Shown: positions 46,701-59,689, counted from the first letter of the stretch. The stretch: 64,000 bases of DNA from Paratinospora sagittata (GCA_035771175.1 CM069593.1:14211908-14275907); one strand, 5' to 3'. The notes: generated by a model not told the origin, from the sequence alone. Numbers and translations: made by a program.

Positions 46701-48996
46701 AAGCAGAACTGATGTAATTGTACTAAAAATATTGTGGCAATTTACTGCAGATACTCTTATTCAATTGCATGTCAGTACGAGATCCTCAGCTTCTTCTTCC
46801 ACGTTTAATCAGTGCTTGTGCTCATCATGGTAATTTCTCCGGAAGTGTGATAACTTAATCTTTTTTAATTGTAGTCTGATAGGTGTAAAGGACGGGCATC
46901 ATTTGTGAATTATCAACAGAACCTTGTTTAATGATTTCGCTAATTATTGTATTATTCAAAAAATGTAGGGGAAAATAGAATGACTGCAGGGAAAAAAATC
47001 TTCAAAAATTTGGAGTGAATGGTTACAATCAGTGTTTTCAAGGCTTCGCCTAGGCGTTACGCCTAGGCTCTGTGCTAGGTAGGCAGTGGGGGTTTGTGCA
47101 AATATTTAAAAAGTTTTGGGGGGTCTCTCTAATTTAAAAAAAAGCTTAAAAACATAAACGCCCCCTTTCTATAGTAAACCCTCGAATCTTTCTATCTTTT
47201 CCATTTGCTCTGACCAAGAAACGTCGTCGAAATTTCCAACAACAGTCGACGACCCTCCGGCAATAGATATTTTATTTTTGTACTTTTGAACCTTTTGGAT
47301 AATACGTATTATGACATGAATTAATGTTTTGTGGACATGATTTTAATTAATATGAAGTGTTTTTTATTATTTTATGAAAATTTAACATTTATTATAGAAT
47401 ATAGTTAGATGTATATAATTTTGTATATGAACTGTTCAGGGACTTGTAAATAATTAATTAATTATCTAGGGACCTATAAATAAATATTTTTCTTATCACC
47501 TAGGCCACGTTTGGGCTTCACCTCGCCTAGACATCGCCTTGGTGCCTTGAAAACACTGGCTACAATTTCATGCTCTATAGAAGGAAACCCCAAAGATTTT
47601 AGCTGCTGTCATTAGATGCTTACTGAAACTCATTTAGTGGGTGGTTTTATAGATAAGAATGAAGTTTGAGGATAGAAATAATTTAGTTACCAAGCTATTA
47701 AGCTATTGTTGCCTTGTTACATTACAAATACCTCAGAGAAGGTTAATTTATTTTGTTAGTCTAATGGTAGGTGGGTGACAATTACAGTTGAGGTGGAGAT
47801 GGGTGAGGATGGACTAGATGATATTGAGTTTGAGAAAAGTGGTGTTGCAATGGCCAAAATTTCCATTTATAAATTCAGAAAACACAACAGAAGGGATTTT
47901 GGAACAGCATAAATGCATGCTAATATATCTATCTAAATATTTATAGTTGTTGATATAAGGAAAAGCAATTGATTCAATCTACCAATCTACTTAATTGTTC
48001 AAACCTCCTCTGTTACTATACTTCATTTGAACGTGCTTCTCTACATGTATCCATAGTCCCTATAAAATAAATTAGCCGAAAAGAAAGGCTTTTCAAGTTT
48101 CTTTTTTCTTGTAGCATTTATGAAGAAATGTTATTCTCTCATCAGATTGATAATTGGCTATTTAAAATTTCAGGAGTTTACTTCCAGAAGGCCCTTTTTG
48201 TACCAAATCAGTCACTATATTACAAGGTTGGCTCTCATGCTGTACCCCAAGCCGATCCTCAAATTGATCTAACCTGGCAGTTGGCACTTCAAAGAGTGTG
48301 GGAGAGCCTTGTCCATGGTGGCAAAGGTATTAAAGGTTAGGGACCTTGGTACTCTGCTATATTTCTCCCAGTATGCTGTAGTTTTTGGGCATGACCACAT
48401 GCTAGGAAGTAGACAATTTTTGTTTCTCCTTGAGGTTGCTGATGTTTTTTTTTTTTATACATCAATGAATTTTCTTGCAGATTTTACCGTAAATTCTCAT
48501 TCTTTTTCATGATGCATTTTATTAGAAATATGTATCTGATTCACTTTTGAAATTACCTGGTTCTATTTGGCCTTATTACTGACAAAAATAGACGAAAAAA
48601 GAAAAATGAAAATAGGGAGGTTTTGATGGACACATTTGCTTAACAGGAGGTGATGACAACAAAGCAGGAGATGTGACCTGTGGAGAAGATACCGAACAAA
48701 GTGTCGGGACCAGGGAAGGCAGTTTGGTCTTTCCTTCACTACCTTTAGCTATAAATTGGCTTAGGGACAGTGTCCAACAGAACCGATCCATCCGTTTTCA
48801 GGTAATTCTATGAACAAGCGCAACCAGGAGAATCAAGTCCCATTAGATCCTGGATACTTGATTGTGTCATTTACTGTCTTTTGCCTCTAATGTGATTTCC
48901 CATCCCTGAGAAATCTTCTGCATGCCACTTTTGCAGGTCCTGGTAACTGGTTCATTGCACCTTGTCGGGGATGTATTGAGATTAATTCGAAAGTGA
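40701..48996 (+). CDS. FPGS: folylpolyglutamate synthase
   Basis: Adds glutamates to tetrahydrofolates with ATP, keeping folates in the cell and fit for one-carbon enzymes. Sixteen coding exons join in frame to 542 aa: 40701-40710, 40898-41043, 41174-41239, 41336-41445, 41910-41970, 43176-43259, 43464-43520, 43650-43710, 44611-44657, 44754-44831, 45467-45631, 45726-46022, 46751-46829, 48174-48326, 48647-48801, 48937-48996. All introns are GT-AG. The P-loop VAGTKGKGS spans the exon at 41239/41336. The family signatures [49 protein letters not shown] and [10 protein letters not shown] are intact. The start MSGD lies in a small exon (from 40681), and no upstream ATG is in frame, so the model lacks an obvious organelle transit peptide. 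Introns 5 and 13 hold a SINE and a MITE. Confidence 0.94.
42493..42672 (-). mobile_element. tRNA-derived SINE in FPGS intron
   Basis: On the minus strand: box A in GGTTGGCTCAGTGGAAGC (42660-42643), box B GGTTCGATTC (42603-42594), then a body ending in an A-rich stretch (complement of 42478-42492). Box spacing is tRNA-like. It lies antisense in the intron 41971-43175. Confidence 0.75.
44050..44425. repeat. diverged direct repeat in FPGS intron
   Basis: Segments at about 44050-44190 and 44298-44410 share order and wording: acttgtacaaatatgagata / acttgtgcaaaatgagaaat, then gcaggt, ttgctaatcattcataaa / ttactaatcatgcataaa, then aacttg and gctaaccat / ggtaaccat. An old tandem duplication of roughly 240 bp inside the intron 43711-44610. 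Confidence 0.5.
47030..47558. mobile_element. hAT-like MITE in FPGS intron
   Basis: A 15-bp terminal inverted repeat, CAGTGTTTTCAAGGC, opens at 47030 and its exact complement closes at 47558. The flanks gttacaat (47022-47029) and gctacaat (47559-47566) form an 8-bp target-site duplication with one mismatch. CAGTG ends with 8-bp duplications are typical of the hAT superfamily. Near each end are cgcctagg-type subterminal motifs. The interior is AT-rich with no transposase, so the element is non-autonomous. It lies in the intron 46830-48173. Confidence 0.85.
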
Positions 48997-50697
48997 GGCG
49001 TAGAACTGAACATGTTCCTTAATCAGAGCTTATATCAGCAAAAGGCCACCAGTACTAAGTGACAGCTTAAATATTCCGGAATGGCGGTTTATGTACACTT
49101 CCATTACTTTGCTGTATTTGCAGGGCATGAGACGCAGTTCACCAAGTTCAACAATGAATTATAAAAATGGCCATGTCAACCTTCTGCAAGCTTTGAAGAG
49201 CAACATTTTTTTCAATAGACTTCTTTTACAAGAAGCTGTATACTGCCATAACAGTTCTTCAACAGTCAGGTTCAATTTTCCTGTAGCTTTTCTGAGGTAT
49301 ACCCCATGTAATCTTGTACTTGTACGCTTTTGTTTGCGTGTTGTATTTGCAAGGCAATAATAGGCAAATCCTTCAGCGTCCCTGATGGTGCAACAACCCT
49401 TTAATTCTTTGATTATTCACTCTTTTTTTAATATATATATATATATTCCATACTATGCTCCTTTAAGACTATCCAACCACACGCCACCGTGCTAAATTAA
49501 CAATTTTTTTGGTCTGCTTTGGCTGTATGGAAAAGTTGAATTAGAAACAACTTAATTACAGTATCAAGGTGTTTTTATTTTTTATTTTTTTGGGTGTGCA
49601 GCTGTCTTAATTATTGCACATAAATCTTCTTGGCCTCTTAACATGCAATTCACGTGCAATTTCAAGTAGAATTCATATCCAACATAATGTCGACACAATC
49701 GATGGTTACTTTAATTTAAATTTAGACAAAGACTCATTTTTTGTTAGCTGTGCTATGCGACAAAAAGGTGAATAATTTCTTCACATTCCATGTTTATTAT
49801 TTAATTATTTAATTTTTAATTTTATTAAATTCCTTTTTTTCAATGAATAAAATTGTATTAAATTTTATCAAGCTATATTTAAAAAAAATAATAAACGTTA
49901 TTTACATTTTATTTTTTATTAATTACGAATTAAACTTCAAACCATCTTCTTATTTTATCTTTATTTTAATTAAAAAAAATTAATAAATTTCCATAAACAT
50001 TATAGTATAGAATTATGAGTTCCCTTGTGAAGGTATAGAATTATGAGTTAGCAATTGTTTTATGGTACTTGCACTTAAATCATTGAATCCCCTGTAATCT
50101 TCTCACCTTCCCCTTCTATTTCATCATACTCGAGATTAATATAAATCTTACTCGACTGCTTCGATATTATCTTCCATTACATGCTAGCTGTAACACGTCA
50201 TCAGATAATCACAAGTAAACAGATATACTAATCTCCTTCAAGTCTCCCACTAATTAAAATCTTCAAATCATCCATTCTTCAGGTTTCCCTACGAAGCGAT
50301 CTCTCTTCGTCTTCGTCTTCCTCTTCCTCTTCTCTCTGTTTCAGATTGAAGTACCATCGTTTCCGAATAAGCTAGAATTAGGGCTTCTCTTCCGATTCCA
50401 CAGACGCTTCCTAGGGTTTTCAGTGAAGTTTTCGAATCGTGTTTCTTGATTAAAGGATTTTTTGTTCATCTTTGATTTTCTTGTGAAGGTTTTGGGAGAT
50501 AGTTAAGGAGGAGGGCTAGTAGCTTCGGTAGAAGGAGTTCAAATACTGCGAGCATTGTTTGCTCGATTAATGAAGTCGCAGAAGTTGCTGGGGAGAGCTT
50601 GAAGGAGGATCGTCTTTGAATCGGTGGATTCTGTTGTCATTCTTTTCTACCGGTTTCTCTAAGGGATCTGTTATCATTTTTGTTTCGTTAGATAGTG
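48997..50697. other. FPGS 3'-UTR, spacer and ATG1 promoter/leader
   Basis: The FPGS 3'-UTR probably runs to about 49390. 49400-50250 is AT-rich spacer with a TA run at 49430-49446. From about 50280 a CT-rich stretch (ttcgtcttcgtcttcctctt) marks the ATG1 leader, which runs to the ATG at 50698. No other coding sequence is seen. Confidence 0.5.
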
Positions 50698-53600
50698 ATG
50701 GCGCAATCGACGAGCAGAGCTAGGGTTGTTGGGGATTACATCATTGGTCGGCAGATCGGATCGGGTTCGTTCTCGGTAGTTTGGCATGCAAGGCACCGAG
50801 AGAGTGGAATGGAGTTTGCAATTAAGGAGATCGTTATGAATCGGTTGAGCAAGAAATTGCAGGAGAGCCTCATGTCGGAGATCGTAATCCTGCGGAATAT
50901 TAACCATCCTAATATCATTGGTTTGCACGACATAATCGAGGTTGGTATTTTTTACTTTTCTCCTGTTTTTGTTCTTCATTTATTGTTTCAATAGCTTTGG
51001 CGTCGTCTGGTAACGACTTGAGTTATCGCAAAAAAGCTAAAAAACCAGCCCTTTTGTAACTTCTTGTTGTCCTGTGCGAGCAAAGTAGAAAGAGCCGACG
51101 TTTTGAATGATGTTGTATTCCATTAAACGTTGTGTCAACTTGTATGACTTTGAGCAAATCAAGGCTTCACTCTGAAGCAGTTAAAGAGCATCTTGAATTT
51201 GGAAATTTTAATAGTCTACTTTGTTGATTGATGTTGAAAATGACCAGCATTAAAGCATCGAAGAATGGATTTGAGGGCGTTTTGTTTGAATTCTGATGCC
51301 TGCCATTAGCCTAGAGAAGATTTTGAGTGAAGTGTTAATGTGAAGACATATCTATTGGTTCTTCAACTCCTATTAGCGTAGAGAGGTATTGAAACATATT
51401 TCTATGTCAAGGCTTGCTTACAAGTAGTTGGCATACTGTAGGAATTGGTTTCGTCTTTGTTTGGAGGAAGGTGAATTCTGAGAGATTCTCAACTAGCACA
51501 TTCTTGGCATTGCTCTTGATCTGTAGTGCGGTTGATGCATGATAGACTGCTAATCTTTTGAATGCTATTATAAACGTTCTGTGGAAAAGATTTCTTTTGG
51601 TAGATTAACTGTGATGCCCTTCATTCTATGGTTTGATCGTGAAATCTTGCTTACTTAAAGGTTTATGTAAAGGTTTATTATGATCTTCAAAAATATCATT
51701 GAATGTAAATACGTGAAATACAATGAATGGTGTTGTTCAAGGCATTATGTCAGGCAACTCATTCCATGTTGAACATAACACAATCATCATTTTCAATTTT
51801 CTTATGTATTTTTTCGTGTTTCATAAAAATGTATTAATTTTTTCCCCAGAGGTTTGATCTAATAGAGTTGGATGATGTCTAGGCTCCAACAAGAGTACAT
51901 CTTGTATTGGACTACTGTAGAGGAGGAGATCTTTCTGTATATATTCAGAATCATGGAAGAGTTCCTGAAGCAACTGCAAAGTACTTCATGTCCCAGCTAG
52001 GTACAAGTTTTGTTTTGTGACGTGCTTGATTTTCATTCGATTGTCTTGTCTTCACTTCGTGGCCTTGTCTATTCAATAAGTGCATGTTCTAATAGTGTAC
52101 GTTCCCTCTTCTTCAGCTGATGGTCTGCAAGTCCTTCGAAGAAACAATCTTATCCATAGAGATCTGAAGCCTCAGGTTCTTATATTCCTCCTTGTTAAAC
52201 ATAGTTGCTCATTCTTTGATCATATATCATGTTGGCTGCTGCTTTAACTTGCTTGGTTCCATATCTATTGTGCCACGAAACTAGAGGCATATTTTACATT
52301 GGAAATTGTATTCTCTCTGTTTAACTGAATGAAGCATGAATCTTAATGTTGGATTGGAGCTCCTTGGTAGAGGTGAGTTTGAAACCTGCCAACTTGCAGA
52401 ATTTGCCCAAACCCAAATAGGTTTGGTTGGATCAAAAACCTCTAAGGAATCACAAAATTTGGTATGTTACAAATTATTCGTAATATAGTTGGATCATCCT
52501 CTACAAGAAAAAGCGATTTTTTTTTGCTTTTTGTTTTAGAGGGTTTACCTATACTATTTGTCAACCTCTATTTTATTTAGAGGTTGACAAATTATTACCA
52601 AACACTCTAATTTTGTACAACCTCTATTTCAAATAGAGCTTGGAGAAATTAGAGGTTAGAATTGGAGTTGTCAAATGCTACTTAAAAGTTATGCCAATGT
52701 TTCAACAATACAATTGCATTTATAATAATATGAAGAAAAAAGCTCATGCTTCATATATTTATACCGACCCCCTTAAATTTTTAAACTTTTTGAAAGAGCC
52801 CCTTTATGTGCCTTGGCAATGGAACGCATGTCTGGAGATCATATCATGGGATTTGTCTCATCTCCAAATATGCATTCCATTGCCAAGGATTGGCTTCTTC
52901 CATGCCTGAGAATTTTCTTTTGACTGAATGTATCCTCTCTTTGTATAAGTTGAGAGTTTGCTTTTACTTCCCGTCATATTCACAAATATGCAATGGCATC
53001 AAGGTCAAATTATACTGCCAATTTGTTACTAGCATAAATGTTATATGCTTTTAGGCTTATGTGTTGGTAGAAATCTCAAAATTTGTTACTTGTTTCTATT
53101 GGGAATATGTTGGATTTCCATTTATGCTTCATGTGGTACATTGCAGATCTAGCCATTCATAGGCCCATCTTCATGAAATATGATGTTTTTACAATATGCT
53201 TCAATGATATTGTATATGCTCTGACATCTGCTGTTCCTGGAACAGAATCTCCTCCTAACAACAAACGATGACAATGCCGTATTGAAAATTGCGGATTTTG
53301 GCTTTGCAAGGTGAGATTTATGGAACAGAGCTATCAATTTTGTTTCCATTTTGGATTTTTTGCCAAAAGCAACAAAAGATGTTTCGCAGGCTATATTTTC
53401 TGAATGGAACAATGATTTGTCTTCTAGACCTTAAACTTTTAGTTGTTCAGCATTCTTGATTGAACAACTTTGTGAATCTGTGCCAAGGATGTTGAAAGAT
53501 GCTTCATTGCCCAAAAATCCGATGACGGATGGTGAGGTGGATGCTCTAAAATAAAAAAAAAAAACTTTTAGCTTATTTTTTTTTTTATAGGTTCTACCTC

Positions 53601-56600
53601 TACTTCTGATTAATATAGAGGTATTTAGTATGTGTAGTAGACAAGCGAATTAGTTTTAGCGGTTAACAGTCGAGTTACCAAACACTAACTAAAACTTTTC
53701 TTTGACAGGTCTCTACAACCAAGAGGCTTAGCAGAAACATTGTGTGGCTCACCGCTGTACATGGCTCCAGAAATAATGCAATTTCAGAAGTATGATGCAA
53801 AGGTGACCACTAGTTATCTGTATGAGAATTCGCATTTATTTTATTGCTCAAGCATACTGCTATTCACCTTGAATTAGTTATGCAGGCAGATCTCTGGAGT
53901 GTTGGAACTATTCTATTTCAGCTTGTAACTGGAAGGACTCCATTCACTGGAAATAGTCAAATTCAGGTTGAATGTGCCTCCATTAATATATTCTCTGAAG
54001 AGTAATTGTGAATCTGTGATGGATTTTTGAAGTTTGTCTTGTCCTTGCAATTTCATGGTTATCATGGCCTGGTAATAATCCTGTCCCCTGTCATGCAGTT
54101 GCTGCATAACATTACGAGGTCAAATGAGTTGCGCTTCCCTTCAGATTGTAAGGTCTTGAGTTCTCAGTGCTTTGATTTATGTCAGAAGTTGTTGCGCCGT
54201 GACCCAGGTAGTCTATTTATATTGTTTAGTACAAGACAAAGGTTGTGGTGGGTTAAAAGTGCTATAAATGATTTTTGTAACTGCAGGTTGTGATTTGTCA
54301 TTTATCAGGGGAAGCATTAATATTTTGTGTGATTAAATTGTTTAGCCAGTATAAACAAATTATACCAAAGCTTATTACAGCTAATTATTATACTGAAAAG
54401 AAGCAAATTTATATAATACTTCTTGATGATTTCCTTTATTTCTTGTACATTGTCCCTCCATGTAATTGGAATTAAGCGCCTCCCTACCTCCCCACTCTAT
54501 GACATAGAGGACTATGAAACTTGTTGAAACACCCATTTTAGTTTGATGTAACTAACATATAACTTCAACCAGGAGTATCTATTTCTCCCCTAGCAGCATC
54601 GTAGCAGAAGACAGCCAATTGGCACTGATGGACCATGCTTTATTTTGACTTCTAGCTAGGGATTTTAGCTTGGTTGCTAGGCCATGCTCGACTGTGTTGG
54701 AGTGGGAGGAGATGGGACCACTTAATCACCGTTCTCACCGATTATTCAGTCTAATGTTCCAAAATTGGATAAAAGTTTGTTCTGGTTGACATCTCTATTT
54801 TGAGGTCCATATGCTCCAGACTAGTTTGAGCTTGCTTGAAATAGCTTTTGTTTATAACTTGTTTAGAAGTGATCATGAAAAATTGCTTATAGAAAAGCTG
54901 ATAAAAACTAATTGCATAGGCAATTTTAGAACTGTTTGCTAGAGTATTTAAACATTTTTTTTTAATTGAAGAACTGGGATTACTACAAACCTCTGCTAAG
55001 AAAAAAAAGCCAATTGTTTATTCTAGCCTGGCGAATGTTTATCCTTCTAGTGCTTCGTCTAGGAATTGGGTGGTTCTAATGTAATAATTTCTTGCCGTGG
55101 GCAAGTCTTGCTTCCTAGCCGGGTTGAGTGCCTCTGGTGTTCTGTATCTTTTCTTTTGTCATATTAATATTATCTCTTGTTTCCTCTCAAAAAAGATAAA
55201 AAAGGCCGAAAGTGCTTCCAATTGTTAAAAGAATTATGCCCGATATACAACTTCCCATTTTTCTTTACTCAAAATGAGCATATTTTTTTGCTAATGATCA
55301 CTAATTTATTTTCTCATTATTTTTCTTTGCTCATTTTGGACGAGGATGGATATCTTGCGTTCTTATTTTCTTTATCAATAGTAGTGAAAAGGTGTGAGCA
55401 TGTAGGAAGGTGCTATATTTTTGGGATTGAGTGTACCTGTGCATTGACGTGGAAACTAACATGTAAAGAGGTGTGAGCATGAAGTACAATTGTTACTACA
55501 TCATAAAATGTGATGGTAGAAATCAACCCATTTGGTGGGCACTAGACAATGATATATAGGAATGTTTATTTGCCTACTTTGCTTGATATGATCTAAATGT
55601 GAACGAACAATACATCACAATATATATGCCCAAGAAGTTATGAATATGCCATAATGTAGTTATCTATTTTCTATGATACCTCATGCCTATGCTCCAAGGA
55701 TTTGTCATATTGATGATAATGATGACACCTTCTTTCTAATTTGCTTTCCTGAATGTCCACAGTTCAGAGGTTGACATTTGAGGAATTTTTTAACCATCCG
55801 TTTTTTTCCAGAAACCAATCATGTGGATCATTGAGGTAAGGAAGATAAGTGTCCAATGTCCATAATCTTTTATTTGCCACTGTCTTTTCATTCTAAGTTT
55901 AAAGATTCTTTGTTACATGCAGCCGGATGGCTTCAAGGGCGACATGTGGTTTTTCACCAGCTGAATCCAGTGCTGGGAAGCAGAAAGGGGAAAGTTCTCA
56001 AGATGAATGTCTACCCTCTGTTTCGAACGATGATCCCAGCAATCCATATAGGAGCCAATCACTTCCTGTGAATCGGGGCTCTGTGAAGTCCAGTGGATTT
56101 TTTCTGAATAAAATTGTTCATACAAACGAGGTGGATATTTCTAGATGCAGTAAAGAAACACATGCGGTGGAAAGTAGTTTCAAACACCACCATAGATCTT
56201 CTGATCTCAGTGAACCCATTATCTCCTTAGATCAAAGAACAGCAAAGTCTTCTTGCCCTGGTAACTAGATTATCTACCATTTTTTGGTCTTAATAATGTT
56301 TTTCTTGTTTAGTTGTGGTGTTATTTGTTTGTATATTTAATTTCTTATTTGCATGTATTTTACAGTTGTGGATTCATTGGAGTTCATTGATCAGGATTAT
56401 GTCCTTGTGTCTGGGCCCCCACTGGACGTGTCATCTTCATCAGTAGGTGAATCCAGACCACACCATACACCATACAAACCAGATGGTTCCCTGGTAGTAG
56501 CTGAAAATAAAAGCAGTGCAGTAAGTGCACCGGTGCCAATTATTGGAGCAGCAATTAATAATGCTTATGGGTTTGGAAGCTTGGAAAGTCACAGCTCTGT

Positions 56601-59600
56601 ACCGTCTGGGACTTCACAGGGATCCATGGATATGGGAGATCCTTTAGATCAGCCGTCAGCTCACAGTTTCACAAGGATCAGGTCATTGCAGCAGTGTGCA
56701 TGTGCCATCAAGGAATTAGTGACTGAAAAGGTGAGCTACATCACCCAATTTCTGCAAGTTAACTAGTATCTTTTGTTTTGTTCATAAAAAATATGTTGTT
56801 TCAATCTATAAACAGATGTAGATCACATCAATCCTCTTCCAATGATGCTATGTGATTGTAGTGTCAGGGGCATACATAATGGATTTCAAATTTGGAGTTC
56901 CTATATTACAGGAGGCCATGTCAAATGAAAAACCTGGCAAAGCCAAATTTCAGGGAAACTTTTATCTCATGTGTAGGGTTTGGTATTAATATAATATTTT
57001 GGATTATATAGAACCTTTTATAAATTGCAGTTCTGTTCATCCTAACTTGATGTTTTGAAGTCCAGGCTTAATTTTTCCATGGGCTAATCCCTAGGACATT
57101 GTCAATGGCATGTCTAAAAACTTAATGGAAATTCAATGTTGAGGTTCAAGTTTTGTTTATTGTGTCACTGTGAATGACTAATTGACTACGCTCTGGGGAA
57201 AAGCTTGGTAGATTAGATTCTTTTATTTGAAAAATTGATAGATAAAAAAAGGTTTGGACTTTAGATACTTGCATCAAGGTTCTGTACATGATAGGTTTCT
57301 AGAAACTTGGCAGTGTTTGCAATCCAGTTGTTGTCAACTGGCCCTGGAAAGTGACTAATTGACATATTCCTTTCCAATGATAGAACATGCTATCACCAAT
57401 TCCAGGGGAAAGTTTGATAGGTTAGATCTTTATTTTAGAAATTGTTTGAAAAAAATATTTAATGGATAATTTTTAGAAACTTACTACCTAGGTTTTAGCT
57501 CAGCTTCCTAGTTCTAACCATTTTGTCCGTCAAGTGCAAGAATACTGCTGGCTGTAGATACACTCATTATGATTCTGCATTATGCTCTCTACTGGCTTTA
57601 GATACTCTCATTATGATCTCTACCAATGTTCCTTACTGCAATACCTTTTTAATTCTACTTTGGTTTCTTTTTCTAAAGACTGCATCAGGAAGGAAATTAG
57701 AAGCCTTCTCAATTCAGCTGGTTATTCTGGCAATTTGGAAGCAAGCATTACATATTTGCCATACATTGGCTGCCTCAGCTAGTGATGATATTTCTACCCC
57801 AGAGACAGTTCGAGTCAGGGGAAGCATCAACAAGAAGCAAAGTAATCCTAGCATCCAAGAATGTCATAGTGTTATGGATGGACGAGGGCCAGATGCTGTT
57901 TGCTCACATATTAAGAAAGAATTTCTCCTTGAAATTGGGCTTGCTGAGGACCTTGCCAGGTGTCTTGAGCCAATTGATGGTATGTAGCCTTTTGTGTTTA
58001 TATTGATAACTTTACCTGTGGATAATACATACATAGGATTTCCTACGTATGGCCTTATGGGAGTAGTCTAAACTAACAGAGGGTCTCAAAATACAGAGAC
58101 ATTTATGTGTATTTATATATAATTTGATATTATGCTTCTTGAGGGGAGCTTGGCAGCAACGGTAAGAGTTGCTGCCGTGTGACCATGTGGTCATGGGTTC
58201 GAGTCCTAAAAAGAATCTCTTGCGATGCAAGGTAAGGTTGCGTACAATAGACCCTTCTGTAGGACCCCTCGTATAGGCAGGAGCTTCATGCACCGAGCTG
58301 CCATTTTTTATGTTATGCTTGTTGTAGCTGATACTGATGGTAGGCATCAAATACACCCTTTCTTTATCATAGTATGTAGTTTCAGTTTTGACTCTCAAGA
58401 TTATATCTAATTCGTGATCATCTGATGTACATGTGCTTGACCCCCCAATCAGGAGCCCACAGGCAAACCAATGTTTAGTTTTCCCTGCCTTTAGATGTTA
58501 TTCATGGACTGATCTGTACACCTTTCAGCTCTTATTGCTAGATTCATCTGGGGGTGTTACCTTTTTTATTGTTCAAATATAACTGTGTTAAATAGAACAT
58601 TGAAGAAGAATCCACCATAATATTCAGCAAATGTAAGATTGATTTGTTCTTGCATGTATTGTTGGCTATGCACATATGGTCTCCATTGTTTTAGATCCCA
58701 TAAGACTTCTTTGGAGGACGCTAGAATAATTAATAAAATATGGCCTGTCAACTCTCAAATACTATTAAACACCATTGTTTGAGATCTTCAACGTTTTTGT
58801 CAACTAACCCGGTCAATGTTTTTAAACCATCTTCCCAACAAGTTTGTCGTCAGTTTCAAATTGGCATATAGTTGGTGTAAACCGTGTAATGGTGTTTATA
58901 ATTGTATAGGCACAATGGAGTGTGTATTTTCTCAATAACACAAACATACTAAAAGGCAAAGAGCTAAAGAGATTAACAATATCATTATCACCATTTCTCC
59001 TTCCTTTTTTGAACACAAATTGTTTAATCATATGACCACAGGAGGTACAGCAATGTTGCTGCCTGATGCAATGGAGACTATATTTCAATCTGCCCTAGGA
59101 CTGGGCAGACGTGGTGCGGTATGTATATTTCTCTTGTTTCCAGATGAGAGCTTGGTATCCATTTTTTATTTTTTTTTCTTCTTGATTTGAGATAAATGCA
59201 TTTCCTAGAACACACATATATCTCAAAGATATTTGGAAGAATTAAAAAGGTGTTTCTTTTGGCACAAAATGGTTCTAATAATGTGCCTGAGGTCTGGCTG
59301 CGGCTGAGAATTGTTGGAGAGAGAAAATCTCAACAATATTGTTGGATTTAAATTTTTTTTTTTTCAATTTTTTTGTGCATTATATATATATAGGTTGACA
59401 ATGGTCTCGTCCCCAAAATGATTATAATGACTTTCTACTGATTTGGCTGCAGGTTGAGGAGATGATGGGTGACATGGAGAATTCAGCTTGCCTCTACTCA
59501 AAAGCCGTATGCTTGCTACTTTTCCTTCTTGTAGAAGCGCCCTCTCTCATCATAAACCCTCCTTTTTCACTAACAAGTTCAGATCGTTATCGTCTTCGCA

Positions 59601-59689
59601 CATATATTGACATACTGAACGACAGGCAAAGCCAAACCAGATCTCAGAGAATGGCCCTCAAATGTGAGGATCAACTCTGTACACCTTGA
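50698..59689 (+). CDS. ATG1: autophagy serine/threonine kinase ATG1
   Basis: Kinase that starts autophagy as part of the ATG1-ATG13 complex. Thirteen exons join in frame to 719 aa: 50698-50940, 51883-52000, 52117-52175, 53246-53310, 53709-53802, 53886-53966, 54099-54207, 55763-55835, 55923-56260, 56366-56730, 57679-57979, 59042-59118, 59453-59689. All introns are GT-AG. Kinase motifs: glycine loop [13 protein letters not shown] (residues 17-29), Lys43 in FAIKE, catalytic HRDLKPQN (Asp136), DFG (157-159), GSPLYMAPE and [14 protein letters not shown] Ser-rich linker with possible ATG8-binding [10 protein letters not shown] follows. The C-terminal helices ([35 protein letters not shown]) form the ATG13-binding region. 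Introns hold a SINE, a LINE tail and palindromic MITEs. Confidence 0.95.
52530..52680. mobile_element. palindromic MITE in ATG1 intron 3
   Basis: A perfect 14-base inverted repeat (52556-52569 and 52579-52592) reads ATTTGTCAACCTCT, a 9-base loop, then AGAGGTTGACAAAT. A second palindrome, CTCTATTTCAAATAGAG, lies at about 52623-52639, and ttaccaaacactctaa lies between. A similar arrangement occurs at 53580-53695. Confidence 0.6.
53580..53695. mobile_element. related palindromic MITE in ATG1 intron 4
   Basis: Contains tacctctacttctgattaat, then atagaggta, and the shared end ttaccaaacactaac seen in the copy at 52530-52680. More diverged and without a clear target duplication. Confidence 0.5.
54950..55195 (+). 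mobile_element. LINE 3'-tail fragment in ATG1 intron 7
   Basis: The end gtcatattaatattatctct, then tgtttcctctcaaaaaagataaaa, matches in layout the 3' ends of the LINEs at 17225-17277 and 62020-62080 (attaat...ttgttt/ctctc plus A tail). Coding sequence is absent; only the 3'-UTR tail remains. Confidence 0.45.
57165..57640. repeat. diverged direct repeats in ATG1 intron 10
   Basis: Two levels. About 57165-57310 and 57350-57485 share gactaattgac, gggaaaagcttggtagatta / gggaaagtttgataggttag and ttctagaaactt / tttagaaactt. Then about 57545-57587 and 57590-57632 share ctgctggctgtagatacact / ctactggctttagatactct and cattatgat. Local duplications just before exon 11. Confidence 0.5.
58141..58312 (+). 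mobile_element. Au-type SINE with target-site duplication
   Basis: Box A ttggcagcaacggtaagagt and box B gggttcgagtcc at tRNA spacing. The Au-family body follows: tcttgcgatgcaaggtaagg, ttgcgtacaatagaccc, and the end gcaccgagctgcc plus a T-run. It is flanked by TTATGCTTCTT (58130-58140) and TTATGCTTGTT (58313-58323), an 11-bp duplication with one mismatch. It lies in the ATG1 intron 57980-59041, same orientation as the gene. Confidence 0.88.

Noticed and set aside
55177..55476. 99-residue open frame in ATG1 intron 7
   Set aside because: AT-rich intron sequence after a LINE tail, and not in frame with the ATG1 exons.
58150..58215. tRNA gene
   Set aside because: Boxes A and B belong to an Au SINE with its diagnostic body and target duplication, and no cloverleaf is evident.
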